A stretch of DNA of 64,000 nt. It comes from Candidatus Micrarchaeota archaeon (GTDB lineage: Archaea; Micrarchaeota; Micrarchaeia; Micrarchaeales; Micrarchaeaceae). The notes beneath the pieces are model-generated. The model had not been told where the DNA came from, did not search any database, and was given only the letters and a program-made list of their open reading frames with translations. Position numbers and translations under genes: made by a program. Below are positions 7,565-15,590 of the stretch, in pieces; the first letter of the stretch is position 1, and each line of letters begins with the position of its first letter. The DNA lies in contig JAGWHU010000001.1 of NCBI GenBank assembly GCA_028866575.1, forward strand, positions 64,197-128,196. The letters are read 5' to 3'.

Positions 7565-10500
7565 ATGGTACTAGGATTGTTTGCTGCCATTATCATATCG
7601 TTCTTTTCTATGTTCATACCTGGCCTTCTTCTTGCGCTTGCGCTTTTGAGAAAGACTGAGCTTCACATATTTGAGATAGTGGTAATCGGGTTCATATTCG
7701 GCCTCATAGCTCCGGCAACAATGACATGGGCCGAGTCGTACCTCATGAGCTACGTGCATGCCTTCTCGTTCTCGCTATCGCTTTTCGAGGCTAATGTACT
7801 TGCGCTTACGGTCGTAGGCGCAATCCTGTGCTACTGGCAGGGCGTCTTCAAGGACCTTTCATCAACGCTTCACGGCCTTTCGGGAATGCTCGGCGGCTCG
7901 CGGCCTTCAGCAGCCGACGGCAGCTCAAACCCCGAGGCAGAGACGAAGAGGCGCAGCAAATCAATGTGGTGGGTGTGGGCCATACTTGTAGCGCTCATGC
8001 TCATAACTTTCTATACCAGGCTGCAGAGCATAGTGATAGCCCCGAAGTTCTTCGAGTTCGATCCGTACTTCGACATGATAGACACACATTACATACTTAC
8101 GTACGGGCACCAGCTGCTACTTGACCCATCCGCATGGCCTGTAGTTGCTGCAGGGACAAACCACCGGCTTCAGCCGCTGGTTCCGTACCTTGAGGCCTTC
8201 TGGTATACTCTAGTAAACGGGCTGCAGTACCACAAATCTGCGTTCAGCACCTCATTAATGAGCTACGTAGGCAGCATATACCCTCCAATAACTGCTGCTC
8301 TTCTTGTATTCTCCATATTCGTGCTCCTTTACCATGAATACGACGAGAGGATAGGCCTTATAGGCGCCGCCCTGACCGCAACGATGCCAGTACTTTTCAC
8401 CACATTCATAGCAGGGGAGCAGCTCGTCGAGCCGTGGGGTATATTCGCTCTGTTCTTCTTCTTTGCAACCTATATGCTTGCCGTTAGAAACCCGAAGGAC
8501 AAGAGGCTGGCAATACTCGCAGGTATAGCGTTCGCGTCAAACTTTTTGGGCGCACACTACTATACAGTAACAACCGGAGTCCTTGCCATATACATAATAT
8601 TCGCAGGCCTGATAGACATACTGAGGGGAGAGTCACTGGCAGATTTCTACAAAATGAACGCGATAGTCATAGCAATAATAATACTGTTTTATGCGCTGTA
8701 TGCGCCGTACCAGGCAACGCTGCAGAGCAACCTCTCGGGCGTACTGGGCATCCCGATAATAGTCGCCGCGCCGCTGTTCGCGTTGATACTCATAGCACTG
8801 CTTGACTTCATACCCAAATTCATGGCAAGCAAAAAGCTCATAATAAAGGAGGCCAACTTCATCAGCAGGCTCGGATTCATGGTAATAGTAGGCATACTCG
8901 CGAGCATAGCCATACTGTTTACCAGGATAGGCAATCCAATAAAGAACTACATAGAGATAAGCACCAGGTTCACAACCCCGTCGAAGCCGCTCTTCATGAC
9001 AGTGCAGGAATTCATACCTACTGGTCCAACATACGCATTCGGCTCGCAAGGATTCGGGGCCCTAGGCGCTGGCATGCTCGGCGTTCCTATAATAATATGG
9101 GTCGTGTGCGTGATATCGATAATGCTAATATGCATGTCTATCGCCTTCAGGAAAAGCAAAACTGGAATACTATACATAGCAATAGCGCTGCCGCTGATGG
9201 CTGCGGGGTTCTCGGAGGTCAAGTACCTCCCGCATTTCGGAACCGCATACATAATGCTCTTCGGTATAATGCTCGGCGAATTGCTGTACATTGTCTCTTC
9301 AAATTACCACAAAATGGCAAAGCACAGGGACATACTCATAGGCATATCTGCTGTGATAGGCGTAACCTCCCTGCTGATAGGGTTCTCCCTATACAGCTTC
9401 GGCATAGCGGCAACGGTGAGCCTCGGTGTCCTCATACTCGCGCTTCTGATGCTTCTGGTTTACTTCTCCAGGGCAGAGCAGGAGCAGTACAGCATCAAGT
9501 CCATATACGAAGAGCACCCGCTTGCTCTCGGGCTTGTGCTTGTTGTAGGGCTGTTCTTCCTTTTCGGCCTTGCGTTTTCGATTGCAGCCATCGCATTCAT
9601 ACTGATATATTTATACGGGATCAAGCAGGAAAAGGGCAGGAACAACGCGGTGCTTGTAGTCGCATGCGTGCTGCTGGCCCTGTTCTCGCTTACATCCCAC
9701 ATGTTCCTGTACGGTGAAGGAAGCTCCATAATAGGCTCGATAAGCGCGCAGGTAACATACGCCACGAGCCCAGCAAGCGCATGCAACATACTGTCCAATG
9801 CGGGGAACAGCCTCGGATACAACTCCTACTGCAACACCATACCCCAATACTGGCTGAACGCAATGACATGGCTCCACATAAACGTAGGGCCAAACGCGCC
9901 TCGAGTCCTTGCATGGTGGGACTACGGCGACTGGATAAACTGGTTCGGCAACAGCAATGCGGTTCTCAGGGGGGACAACTCGGTCGCAACCGAGGACTAT
10001 GCCGTCGCGGCGCAGTACGTCCTTGGCCCGAAATACAACTATACTCCCCAGAGGCTGGCGCAGTACATGAATGGAAACCAGACAAGGTACGTGCTGTTCG
10101 ATCAGGACCTCATACAGAAATGGGGTGCGCTCAACTTCCTCGGCTGCGTCAACATAAACTCGACATCCGAGGCTTTCGCGCTCGCTCAGGGCAGGAGCAG
10201 CTCCCCTCCAGTGCCATACGTGCTGGGTACGTCCCAGTGCGAACAGGCACATGATCCCGAATTCGTGCTGCTTCCCCTGTCTGCACTGATACAAACAAAC
10301 CAGTCGCAGAGCATCAACAACTACTGCATGATATCAAACAGCACAACCACATACATAAGCGGTTACCTTGTAATAGGCAACAGCCTAGAGAACAATACCG
10401 TTTGCGTCAGCAGCGCGCCCAATGCGGGAGGGGTTCTCGGCGTTTATACCACTACGGGCAAGAAGATGAACGCAGTCGTTCAGGCATCACAGTACCTGGG

Positions 10501-10798
10501 GGTGCAAAACATACAGGGAAGCCTTTACGTGGAATTCCTTATGATATACGTGCCTAACGGCCCGAATGGCACCATAACAGACGCGCCTTCAGAGTTCTAC
10601 AACTCGAATTACTACAAGGGCTTCATACTCGGAGACCTTCCTGGATTCAGGCAGGTATATCCGCTAAACGCAACAGGCATAAACTTCATCAATGGCACTT
10701 ATCCTGTAAGGATATTCGAGCTCGTCAACTACACGGGGGGATTGCCTCCGGTTCCTGCCAAACCATCATGGATAACGAACAACGACGTAATGCCGTGA
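7565..10798 (+). CDS. aglB: STT3/AglB oligosaccharyltransferase
   Basis: This membrane enzyme moves a lipid-linked glycan onto Asn in N-x-S/T sites of exported proteins. The 1077-residue protein has many hydrophobic segments in its first ~720 residues. The first external-loop acidic motif is EFDPYFD, with Asp166 and Asp170. The diagnostic WWDYGDW motif is at 784-790 at the start of the soluble catalytic domain. It follows S3 after 62 nt without a convincing promoter between. Several neighbouring surface proteins are rich in N-x-S/T and are plausible substrates. Confidence 0.95.
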   Translation: MVLGLFAAIIISFFSMFIPGLLLALALLRKTELHIFEIVVIGFIFGLIAPATMTWAESYLMSYVHAFSFSLSLFEANVLALTVVGAILCYWQGVFKDLSSTLHGLSGMLGGSRPSAADGSSNPEAETKRRSKSMWWVWAILVALMLITFYTRLQSIVIAPKFFEFDPYFDMIDTHYILTYGHQLLLDPSAWPVVAAGTNHRLQPLVPYLEAFWYTLVNGLQYHKSAFSTSLMSYVGSIYPPITAALLVFSIFVLLYHEYDERIGLIGAALTATMPVLFTTFIAGEQLVEPWGIFALFFFFATYMLAVRNPKDKRLAILAGIAFASNFLGAHYYTVTTGVLAIYIIFAGLIDILRGESLADFYKMNAIVIAIIILFYALYAPYQATLQSNLSGVLGIPIIVAAPLFALILIALLDFIPKFMASKKLIIKEANFISRLGFMVIVGILASIAILFTRIGNPIKNYIEISTRFTTPSKPLFMTVQEFIPTGPTYAFGSQGFGALGAGMLGVPIIIWVVCVISIMLICMSIAFRKSKTGILYIAIALPLMAAGFSEVKYLPHFGTAYIMLFGIMLGELLYIVSSNYHKMAKHRDILIGISAVIGVTSLLIGFSLYSFGIAATVSLGVLILALLMLLVYFSRAEQEQYSIKSIYEEHPLALGLVLVVGLFFLFGLAFSIAAIAFILIYLYGIKQEKGRNNAVLVVACVLLALFSLTSHMFLYGEGSSIIGSISAQVTYATSPASACNILSNAGNSLGYNSYCNTIPQYWLNAMTWLHINVGPNAPRVLAWWDYGDWINWFGNSNAVLRGDNSVATEDYAVAAQYVLGPKYNYTPQRLAQYMNGNQTRYVLFDQDLIQKWGALNFLGCVNINSTSEAFALAQGRSSSPPVPYVLGTSQCEQAHDPEFVLLPLSALIQTNQSQSINNYCMISNSTTTYISGYLVIGNSLENNTVCVSSAPNAGGVLGVYTTTGKKMNAVVQASQYLGVQNIQGSLYVEFLMIYVPNGPNGTITDAPSEFYNSNYYKGFILGDLPGFRQVYPLNATGINFINGTYPVRIFELVNYTGGLPPVPAKPSWITNNDVMP

Positions 10799-10820
10799 CC
10801 GCAGGATCAGTCAGATAGCG

Positions 10821-10831
10821 TTAAATATTTT
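10821..10831 (+). promoter_or_regulatory. TATA box of the tRNA-Ile gene
   Basis: TTAAATATTTT lies 22-32 nt upstream of the tRNA 5' end, the expected distance for an archaeal TATA box with transcription starting at or near the mature end. It is the only A+T block in the 54-nt gap after AglB. Confidence 0.6.
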
Positions 10832-10852
10832 GATTTTGTTAAATCATTCAAC

Positions 10853-10962
10853 GGGCTTGTAGCTCAGCATGGTTAGAGCGACGGTCTTATAATTTTAAAC
10901 TCCAACATGGGGTTTAATCAGAGGAAAGCCGTAGGTCGAGAGTTCAAATCTCTCCAGGCCCA
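10853..10962 (+). tRNA. tRNA-Ile (anticodon UAU), intron-containing
   Basis: The acceptor stem GGGCTTG/CAGGCCC, D stem GCTC/GAGC, anticodon stem ACGGT/GCCGT and T stem GAGAG/CTCTC with loop TTCAAAT all pair. The discriminator is A at 10962 and CCA is not encoded. The anticodon loop after splicing is CTTATAA, giving anticodon TAT at 10888-10890. Most archaea read AUA with an agmatidine-modified CAU tRNA; a genomically encoded UAU is unusual. An intron interrupts position 37/38. Confidence 0.88.
10892..10926 (+). other. tRNA-Ile intron at position 37/38 with relaxed bulge-helix-bulge
   Basis: The 35-nt intron sits at the canonical archaeal site. Its core folds as a 9-bp hairpin, TTAAACTCC (10895-10903) with GGGGTTTAA (10909-10917). 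The 3' three-nt bulge AAA (10925-10927) and the 5' bulge TAA (10890-10892) are separated by a central helix CTTA/GAGG in which three of four pairs form. This is a relaxed substrate for the splicing endonuclease. Confidence 0.75.
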
Positions 10963-10999
10963 TTTATGGTCCAGGAATAGGATGCATGGTGATGCGCTG

Positions 11000-11398
11000 A
11001 TGGATGACGAATGCATTTTCTGCAAGCTTGCGAAGGATAACCCGAAAACCATCTTTGATGATGGGAAATGCTACGTCATACCCGACAGGTTCCCGTCAGA
11101 ATTCGGCCACTTGCTGGTCGTATCAAAGGACCACCACGAGAACGTGCTTGCGGCCCCGGACGAAACAGTGGGGCACATGTTCATAGTCGCAAAGAGCTAC
11201 GGCCTTAAAATGAGGGAAAGGCTCGGCGCAAGCGGATTGACCATAACCACAAACACCGGAAGGGATGCAGGGCAGATCATATTTCACCTCCACATACACG
11301 TAGTGCCAAAATACCCCAAGAAGATAGAGGGGTTCGTGAAGCACAGGGAGCTGAGCGACGACGATGCCAAGAGGCTCAAGGACAAACTTAGCAATTAG
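11000..11398 (+). CDS. HIT-family nucleotide hydrolase
   Basis: A histidine-triad protein of the Hint/Fhit superfamily that cleaves nucleoside phosphoramidates or dinucleotides. The catalytic HLHIHVVP motif is present, as is the typical N-terminal CIFCKLAKD with a CxxC pair that often binds zinc. The start ATG at 11000 is preceded by GGTGAT, a perfect anti-Shine-Dalgarno match, giving 132 residues. An in-frame ATG at 10982 would add six. It follows the tRNA closely and overlaps the end of the RNase P subunit gene by 4 nt, tail to tail. The biological substrate is not identifiable. Confidence 0.88.
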   Translation: MDDECIFCKLAKDNPKTIFDDGKCYVIPDRFPSEFGHLLVVSKDHHENVLAAPDETVGHMFIVAKSYGLKMRERLGASGLTITTNTGRDAGQIIFHLHIHVVPKYPKKIEGFVKHRELSDDDAKRLKDKLSN

Positions 11399-11700
11399 TA
11401 AATTATCTTCTTCTCTGCGCCGCAGATCGTGCACCTGTAGATTATGCGCCTTTTGCTGCTGGCAATCCTCACCGACAAGCTGGCTCCAGGAACCAGGAGC
11501 GAGCCGCATTTCCTGCATATGTGCCTTTTTACCTCAATGCTTGGCTTAACCCTGTAGTGCCTGCTTATCTGCCCTATGAGCCTTACATACCTTTCGGAGA
11601 GCTCCGGGTCATCCTTGTATGCCTCTTTTGCAAGCGCGTACAGCAGCTCCATCCTCTCGAGCGCTATACTTTTGACGATTCCCGAATTCTTCACCGCCAT
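11395..11700 (-). CDS. rnp4: RNase P protein subunit Rpr2/Rpp21 (Rnp4)
   Basis: Rnp4 pairs with Rnp3-type partners in archaeal RNase P, which matures tRNA 5' ends. The 101-residue protein has an N-terminal helical half (ALERMELLYALAKEAY) and a C-terminal zinc ribbon with CRKC near 62-65 and CTIC near 92-95, both as in the family. It is last in a minus-strand run PCNA, DJ-1-like, Rnp4 with 1-13 nt gaps, so probably one transcript. Confidence 0.88.
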   Translation of the reverse strand: MAVKNSGIVKSIALERMELLYALAKEAYKDDPELSERYVRLIGQISRHYRVKPSIEVKRHICRKCGSLLVPGASLSVRIASSKRRIIYRCTICGAEKKIIY

Positions 11701-11701
11701 A

Positions 11702-12226
11702 TCAAGTTACTCCCATACTCTCGAGTATCTTGAGCATTGATTCCTCTATGTCGCTAGATTTCCTTATCGTTATAAGGTTGCCCGATATCTCGTATTCGTT
11801 GTCAGAAGGTATGCCATGAAAGAGGTTCACGAGGCGCAGCGTCTCCCTGTCGTCCGTGGAAAATGATACGCGCTTGTTCTTTATTATGTTGGCCCTTGCC
11901 GGTATCTTCGCGGCGTTGTTCACGCTCATTATGTACTTCCTGCTATTGTTGAATCCGATCATCAGGTCGAGCAGCGGCCTGTAATCATATAATTTATAGG
12001 ATTCTATTCCCGTACCGTCTATGAGCACTATGCCGTCGTACTCCGACGGCGATATCTTGGAGGCGTGTATGTCCGGCGTGTAAACCGCGCCGTGTATGCC
12101 TGTGCACCTGTTTGATGTATAGCTTGATATGCTGTACTGTATGCCCCACTTGTCGAAAAACAGCTTTATCAATGAGACTGACTCATCCCTAAAATCCTTC
12201 GGCGTTATGATTATTAGGAATCTCAT
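11702..12226 (-). CDS. DJ-1/PfpI-like protein lacking the usual nucleophile Cys
   Basis: The sequence follows the DJ-1/PfpI pattern. It has a MRFLIIITP first strand, YDGIVLIDGTG in place of the YDAIVIPGG strand, and KYIMSVNNAAKIPARANII where the nucleophile elbow belongs, then KNKRVSFS. At the position normally held by the catalytic Cys there is Asn (SVNN). It is therefore probably not a classical DJ-1 hydrolase or deglycase and may be structural or regulatory. It lies between PCNA and Rnp4 in a tight operon. The family assignment is by pattern only. Confidence 0.55.
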   Translation of the reverse strand: MRFLIIITPKDFRDESVSLIKLFFDKWGIQYSISSYTSNRCTGIHGAVYTPDIHASKISPSEYDGIVLIDGTGIESYKLYDYRPLLDLMIGFNNSRKYIMSVNNAAKIPARANIIKNKRVSFSTDDRETLRLVNLFHGIPSDNEYEISGNLITIRKSSDIEESMLKILESMGVT

Positions 12227-12238
12227 TCGAGAATCACA

Positions 12239-12982
12239 TCAGTTTTCCATGTAAGGCGCAAGATAGTAGGACACATTCGCATCCCCTATGCTGTAGTCTA
12301 TCTTTATCGGCTCCTCAGTCTTTATCGACAACATCATCGATGAGTTTGACGGGCATGCGCTTATCATCCTTTCCAGATAATCCAAATTGAACGTGGCCGA
12401 GGAAGACTTTGAGGTGTCTATCTTCTTTATGACCTCTGCATTGTTCATGTGCTCCTCCTCAAGCTCTCCCGCATCGCCCTTTGCAACGACCACAAAAGAA
12501 TCCTTGTCAGTCTTGAACCCCACGTGCGTAGAAAGCAGGTTCGCATCCTTGAGTATCTCCTTCAGGGGATCCGACTTGACTTCCACTACGGAATCGAACT
12601 CTATTTTCGGCTCCTTGTCGGCGTCCTTCTTGACGTCAATCATTGGCAGCCTGTATCGCCTCCTGCTGTTCTTGCCTATGAACTCCACAAGAAACTTGCC
12701 GTTGCCCTCCTTCATGACGAGCTGCTCCCCGCTCCTTGAGCTGGCGAGGATCTTGCCGAAGTTTTCCAGGTTGAGGCCTACTGTAGAGGGCTTTTCTATT
12801 TCGTATTTTGCAAAGGCCTTGTTCGGGATGAAGAAGGATATCATGCTTATTCCGGACGGGTCCATTGCCTTCAGGGATATGCCCTCCTTGGATATCGTAA
12901 ATGATCCCTCGTCTATCAGGCTTACTATCGAATCAACACAATTCTTCCAGTATCGTGCGTCATCTATCTTTATCTCAAACAT
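12239..12982 (-). CDS. pcn: DNA polymerase sliding clamp (PCNA)
   Basis: PCNA encircles DNA and tethers PolB and repair enzymes. The 247-residue length, the LKAMDPSGISMISFFIP segment, the interdomain region and the C-terminal YYLAPYME fit archaeal PCNA. I start it at ATG 12982 (MFEIKID); an in-frame codon four residues upstream is less likely. GTGATTGT before the ATG resembles the ribosome-binding consensus. A terminator separates it from the upstream gene, and an A+T block at about 13000-13010 could be its promoter. Client genes in this window include PolB and a Hef-like helicase with a PIP-like tail. Confidence 0.95.
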   Translation of the reverse strand: MFEIKIDDARYWKNCVDSIVSLIDEGSFTISKEGISLKAMDPSGISMISFFIPNKAFAKYEIEKPSTVGLNLENFGKILASSRSGEQLVMKEGNGKFLVEFIGKNSRRRYRLPMIDVKKDADKEPKIEFDSVVEVKSDPLKEILKDANLLSTHVGFKTDKDSFVVVAKGDAGELEEEHMNNAEVIKKIDTSKSSSATFNLDYLERMISACPSNSSMMLSIKTEEPIKIDYSIGDANVSYYLAPYMEN

Positions 12983-13029
12983 ACAATCACACAAATAGTC
13001 ATATTTATTGTGCAGTAAAAGAATAAAAA

Positions 13030-13047
13030 GCCATGCGCTGGCATGGC
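13030..13047 (-). terminator. Hairpin terminator of the upstream surface-protein gene
   Basis: A perfect 7-bp hairpin, GCCATGC/GCATGGC with a 4-nt loop, lies 43 nt beyond the stop of the minus-strand surface protein. On that strand it is followed by a T-rich run (CTTTTTATTCTTTT). It separates that gene from PCNA. Confidence 0.65.
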
Positions 13048-13089
13048 AAAGGCTTATCTTCCATTCGGTGCGCGAGCCAGCCCTTATGT

Positions 13090-13752
13090 CTACTGCTGCT
13101 TCTTGTCATCCTTTTTCTCGTCCTTGGGCTGCGCCTTGGCACTCTCCGGCTCCTTCTGCTTTCCAAAATTCTTTCCGTTAAGCGCGAAATAAGCCACTAT
13201 CACAAGTATTATGATGAGCACTATTGCTCCGCCAACGACAAGCGCCGTTTTGTTGCCGTTCGACGAGCTGTTTTGCCCGGTTTGGTTGTTGGATTGCTGC
13301 GTTGTTGTGGGCAAGGCGGTTGAGCTCACTGTCGAGTTTGCCGTTATCGTAGATGGCACTGTGGAGTTTACCGAGTGCCTGTTTGCTGTGCAGTTGGCCG
13401 GCGAGGAGCCAGGCTTGAGCAGGTATGTATTGAACTGGTACGCCCCATTCTGATGATATGATGTAATGAACTTTATTGGCATATAATTGGGCTTTGAGAC
13501 AGTGACATTCCAGCTTCCGGAGCCAAGGAGTAGTATATATCCGCCTGTCGAGTTAGTTATGTTGGTGGTGTTGCTGTTATATGGTGCCGAAACCACTGCG
13601 CCCACGATCGGATTGCAAGTGCTGCCGTCTATAACATTACCGTAGAGGGTGAACTGCGATGCGCCTACCGAATACGACAACGGTAGAAAATACGATACAA
13701 ATATACTTGCTACTAAAAGCAACGAAATTGACCTAAACTTATTATTCTGCAT
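13090..13752 (-). CDS. Secreted membrane-anchored protein with carboxypeptidase-regulatory-like domain
   Basis: The protein has a signal peptide (residues 1-30) and then a beta-sandwich of the carboxypeptidase regulatory-like type (LYGNVIDGSTCNPIVGAVV through GGYILLLGSGSWNVTVSKP). A Ser/Thr/Asn stalk (about 115-165) follows, then one transmembrane helix (about 170-190) and a charged Lys/Glu cytoplasmic tail. Several N-x-S/T sequons suggest glycosylation by AglB. The domain usually serves in surface structure or adhesion; the specific role is unknown. Divergent promoters share the 160-nt gap with the next gene, where I see only A+T-rich promoter-like sequence. Confidence 0.7.
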   Translation of the reverse strand: MQNNKFRSISLLLVASIFVSYFLPLSYSVGASQFTLYGNVIDGSTCNPIVGAVVSAPYNSNTTNITNSTGGYILLLGSGSWNVTVSKPNYMPIKFITSYHQNGAYQFNTYLLKPGSSPANCTANRHSVNSTVPSTITANSTVSSTALPTTTQQSNNQTGQNSSSNGNKTALVVGGAIVLIIILVIVAYFALNGKNFGKQKEPESAKAQPKDEKKDDKKQQ

Positions 13753-13915
13753 AGTTTGTACACCTGCTTATACTTTAATTTACACGAGTCCTTTATAATC
13801 CTTTTCATTTATTTTGGAAAAATCACTCTATGCTTTTCTAATGGCAAAAATGCCGCAGTTGCAGCGATAAACAAAGGAATATATCACTTTCCAAATCAAT
13901 TATAATGGGAATTGA

Positions 13916-14572
13916 ATGAATGGCATACTAGCGGCAATAATAGTGGTAGTTGTTATAGCAATCATAGTGATAGGGTATACTGTATTCTCTGGCAGGCAGT
14001 CTGCAATATCCACCACGACGGTGCAAAACCAGCAACAGAATACTAGCACTTCAGCGTCCTCGATATACACATCAACGATAACGGGCAACAGCACCAATTC
14101 CACCATGCCTTCCAATAGCGAAAACAAGACAATTACGATGACCCAGGTAATATCGACGCTTGGAACTGGCTGGACAGCAGCGGCGCAGTACAGCTACGGC
14201 ACATCCAACATCACGCTCCCTTACGGGCCCCAAAGGCATGTATTAGGTTATGGGATAGCAAACTTCAGCAAGGGCGGGACGTTCCTATCCACTGAATGGA
14301 TAAGGTTCGCGAACGGCAGCAGTGCCATAAACTACATAAACTCCACGTTCAATCCTCCATATCCTATTTCCGAAAGGCAGATGGGGAGCTCCGGCAACGC
14401 CACGTATGTGCTGTATTCCGGCGATTCAATAAACAACGGGCAGGCCGCACTGACACTTGGGGCATACTACAAAAACTATGCTATACTCATAATAAACAAC
14501 GGAAGTACATTCCCAAAGGCGCAGGCAGAGCAGCTGCTGAACTACCAGGTTACGGATCTCAATGTTACATAA
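13916..14572 (+). CDS. Single-TM surface protein, function unknown
   Basis: The protein has an N-terminal transmembrane anchor at residues 4-24 and no cleavage signal. A Ser/Thr/Asn-rich stalk (about 30-75) then leads to an external globular domain of about 140 residues with no family I recognise. At least eight N-x-S/T sequons are present. The pattern of short anchor, glycosylatable stalk and globular head recurs at 13.1, 22.7 and 41.6 kb. The start ATG at 13916 lies close behind A+T-rich promoter-like sequence. It stands alone and is convergent with the tRNA-Pro gene. Confidence 0.6.
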   Translation: MNGILAAIIVVVVIAIIVIGYTVFSGRQSAISTTTVQNQQQNTSTSASSIYTSTITGNSTNSTMPSNSENKTITMTQVISTLGTGWTAAAQYSYGTSNITLPYGPQRHVLGYGIANFSKGGTFLSTEWIRFANGSSAINYINSTFNPPYPISERQMGSSGNATYVLYSGDSINNGQAALTLGAYYKNYAILIINNGSTFPKAQAEQLLNYQVTDLNVT

Positions 14573-14608
14573 AGGCAGTATAACTGCTATGGCTTGGCGC
14601 TAAAATCA

Positions 14609-14681
14609 CGGGGCTGCCGAGATTTGAACTCGGATAACCAGAACCCGAATCTGGTAGTCTGCCAGGTTAGCGTACAGCCCC
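14609..14681 (-). tRNA. tRNA-Pro (anticodon CGG), poorly paired D arm
   Basis: On the minus strand the acceptor stem GGGGCTG/CAGCCCC, anticodon stem CCAGA/TCTGG and T stem CCGAG/CTCGG with loop TTCAAAT all pair. The loop TTCGGGT gives anticodon CGG and matches the proline-type loop. The discriminator is G, and there is no intron and no encoded CCA. The D arm CGCTAACCTGGCAGACT makes at most two standard pairs, which is odd given how well the rest folds. Confidence 0.82.
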
Positions 14682-14697
14682 AAAATAAGCTTGTAAG

Positions 14698-15219
14698 TCA
14701 ACTGTTAATAAAGACCTTGTTCGTTATCCCGAACCTTCCCCTTTTTATTATCTCCTTGTTCTCAAGGCTTTTCAGTATCCTATGGATCTTCACTTTCGAG
14801 AAACCGGACTTTATCACAAGATCCGATTGAAGTGCGCCATCAGGATACTCCCTTATTAGCTCCATTATCCTCTTTTCAGTATCGTTCAGGAATGCATTCA
14901 GGATCTTCTCCTTGTGCTGGATAGCCCTTTTCCTGTTGCTTTGCACCATGTTCCTTTGTGCCGTGAGCTCGTCTATGTTGAGGAGTTTCAAACCCGCCAT
15001 TATCAGCAGTATCCCTCCTACGAGCGGTACAAGGAAAGAGAACACTATCCTGTCAATGTTGCTTCTTACGTATGCAACGGCATGGGACGAAAGCATGCCC
15101 CCTGAGAAGACGAGAACGTCAACCCCTGTAATCAAAGCCGTAACTATAAGGAGAACGCCTACGGATGCGGCAATCATCGCAAAGTTCTGTATACTTTTAT
15201 ATTTGGATCTATGCTCCAT
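14698..15219 (-). CDS. Two-TM membrane protein with C-terminal winged helix
   Basis: Two hydrophobic helices (about residues 15-40 and 55-80 from the ATG at 15219) are followed by a basic linker. The C-terminal winged helix-turn-helix contains GALQSDLVIKSGFSKVKIHRIL and KEIIKRGRFG, typical of archaeal membrane-tethered regulators. It would sense or anchor at the membrane and bind DNA on the inner face. The frame is open further upstream, but ATG 15219 gives a sensible N-terminus. It is divergent from a small soluble wHTH gene, and the two may share a control region. Confidence 0.62.
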   Translation of the reverse strand: MEHRSKYKSIQNFAMIAASVGVLLIVTALITGVDVLVFSGGMLSSHAVAYVRSNIDRIVFSFLVPLVGGILLIMAGLKLLNIDELTAQRNMVQSNRKRAIQHKEKILNAFLNDTEKRIMELIREYPDGALQSDLVIKSGFSKVKIHRILKSLENKEIIKRGRFGITNKVFINS

Positions 15220-15291
15220 GACAACCAAGCTGCTATAATGATTAATAAACTTATTTTTATATATAGTTAACATTTGGCAGATATGAATTAA

Positions 15292-15585
15292 ATGAACAGC
15301 AATATAATCCTGAAGCAAAAACAAATAAAAATACTTGTCGCGCTCAAGGACAATTCACAGAACTGGTACATATCGACGCTTGCAAAGGCCTCAAGCACCA
15401 CGTATGTCCACGCGTGCAATTTCCTTGCCACGTGCGAGGCGTTGGGGATAACATCCAGCGAGAAGCACGGCAAGCTAAAGCTCATAAGGCTTACTGAAAG
15501 GGGCGCGAAGATCGTAGAACTTATAATCGGGATAAATTCGCTGGTCAACTCGCAGCAGGAGCAGCAAAAGCCCGCCGAGCAATAA
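15292..15585 (+). CDS. Small winged-helix (MarR-like) regulator
   Basis: The 97-residue protein is a single winged helix: helix 1 (KQKQIKILVALKDN), a recognition helix region (SSTTYVHACNFLATCEALG) and a wing (EKHGKLKLIRLTERGAKIVE). The LTERG element is typical of MarR-like archaeal regulators. The Gln/Glu-rich end is probably disordered. It lies divergent to the membrane-tethered wHTH gene with a 72-nt gap holding A+T-rich promoter sequence. The target is unknown; autoregulation of the shared promoter is a guess from layout. Confidence 0.68.
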   Translation: MNSNIILKQKQIKILVALKDNSQNWYISTLAKASSTTYVHACNFLATCEALGITSSEKHGKLKLIRLTERGAKIVELIIGINSLVNSQQEQQKPAEQ

Positions 15586-15590
15586 ACCGA

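Noticed and set aside
10904-10910. CAT in the tRNA intron loop, which could suggest tRNA-Met or Ile2(CAU)
   Set aside because: It lies in the intron hairpin loop, outside the anticodon position set by the paired stems.
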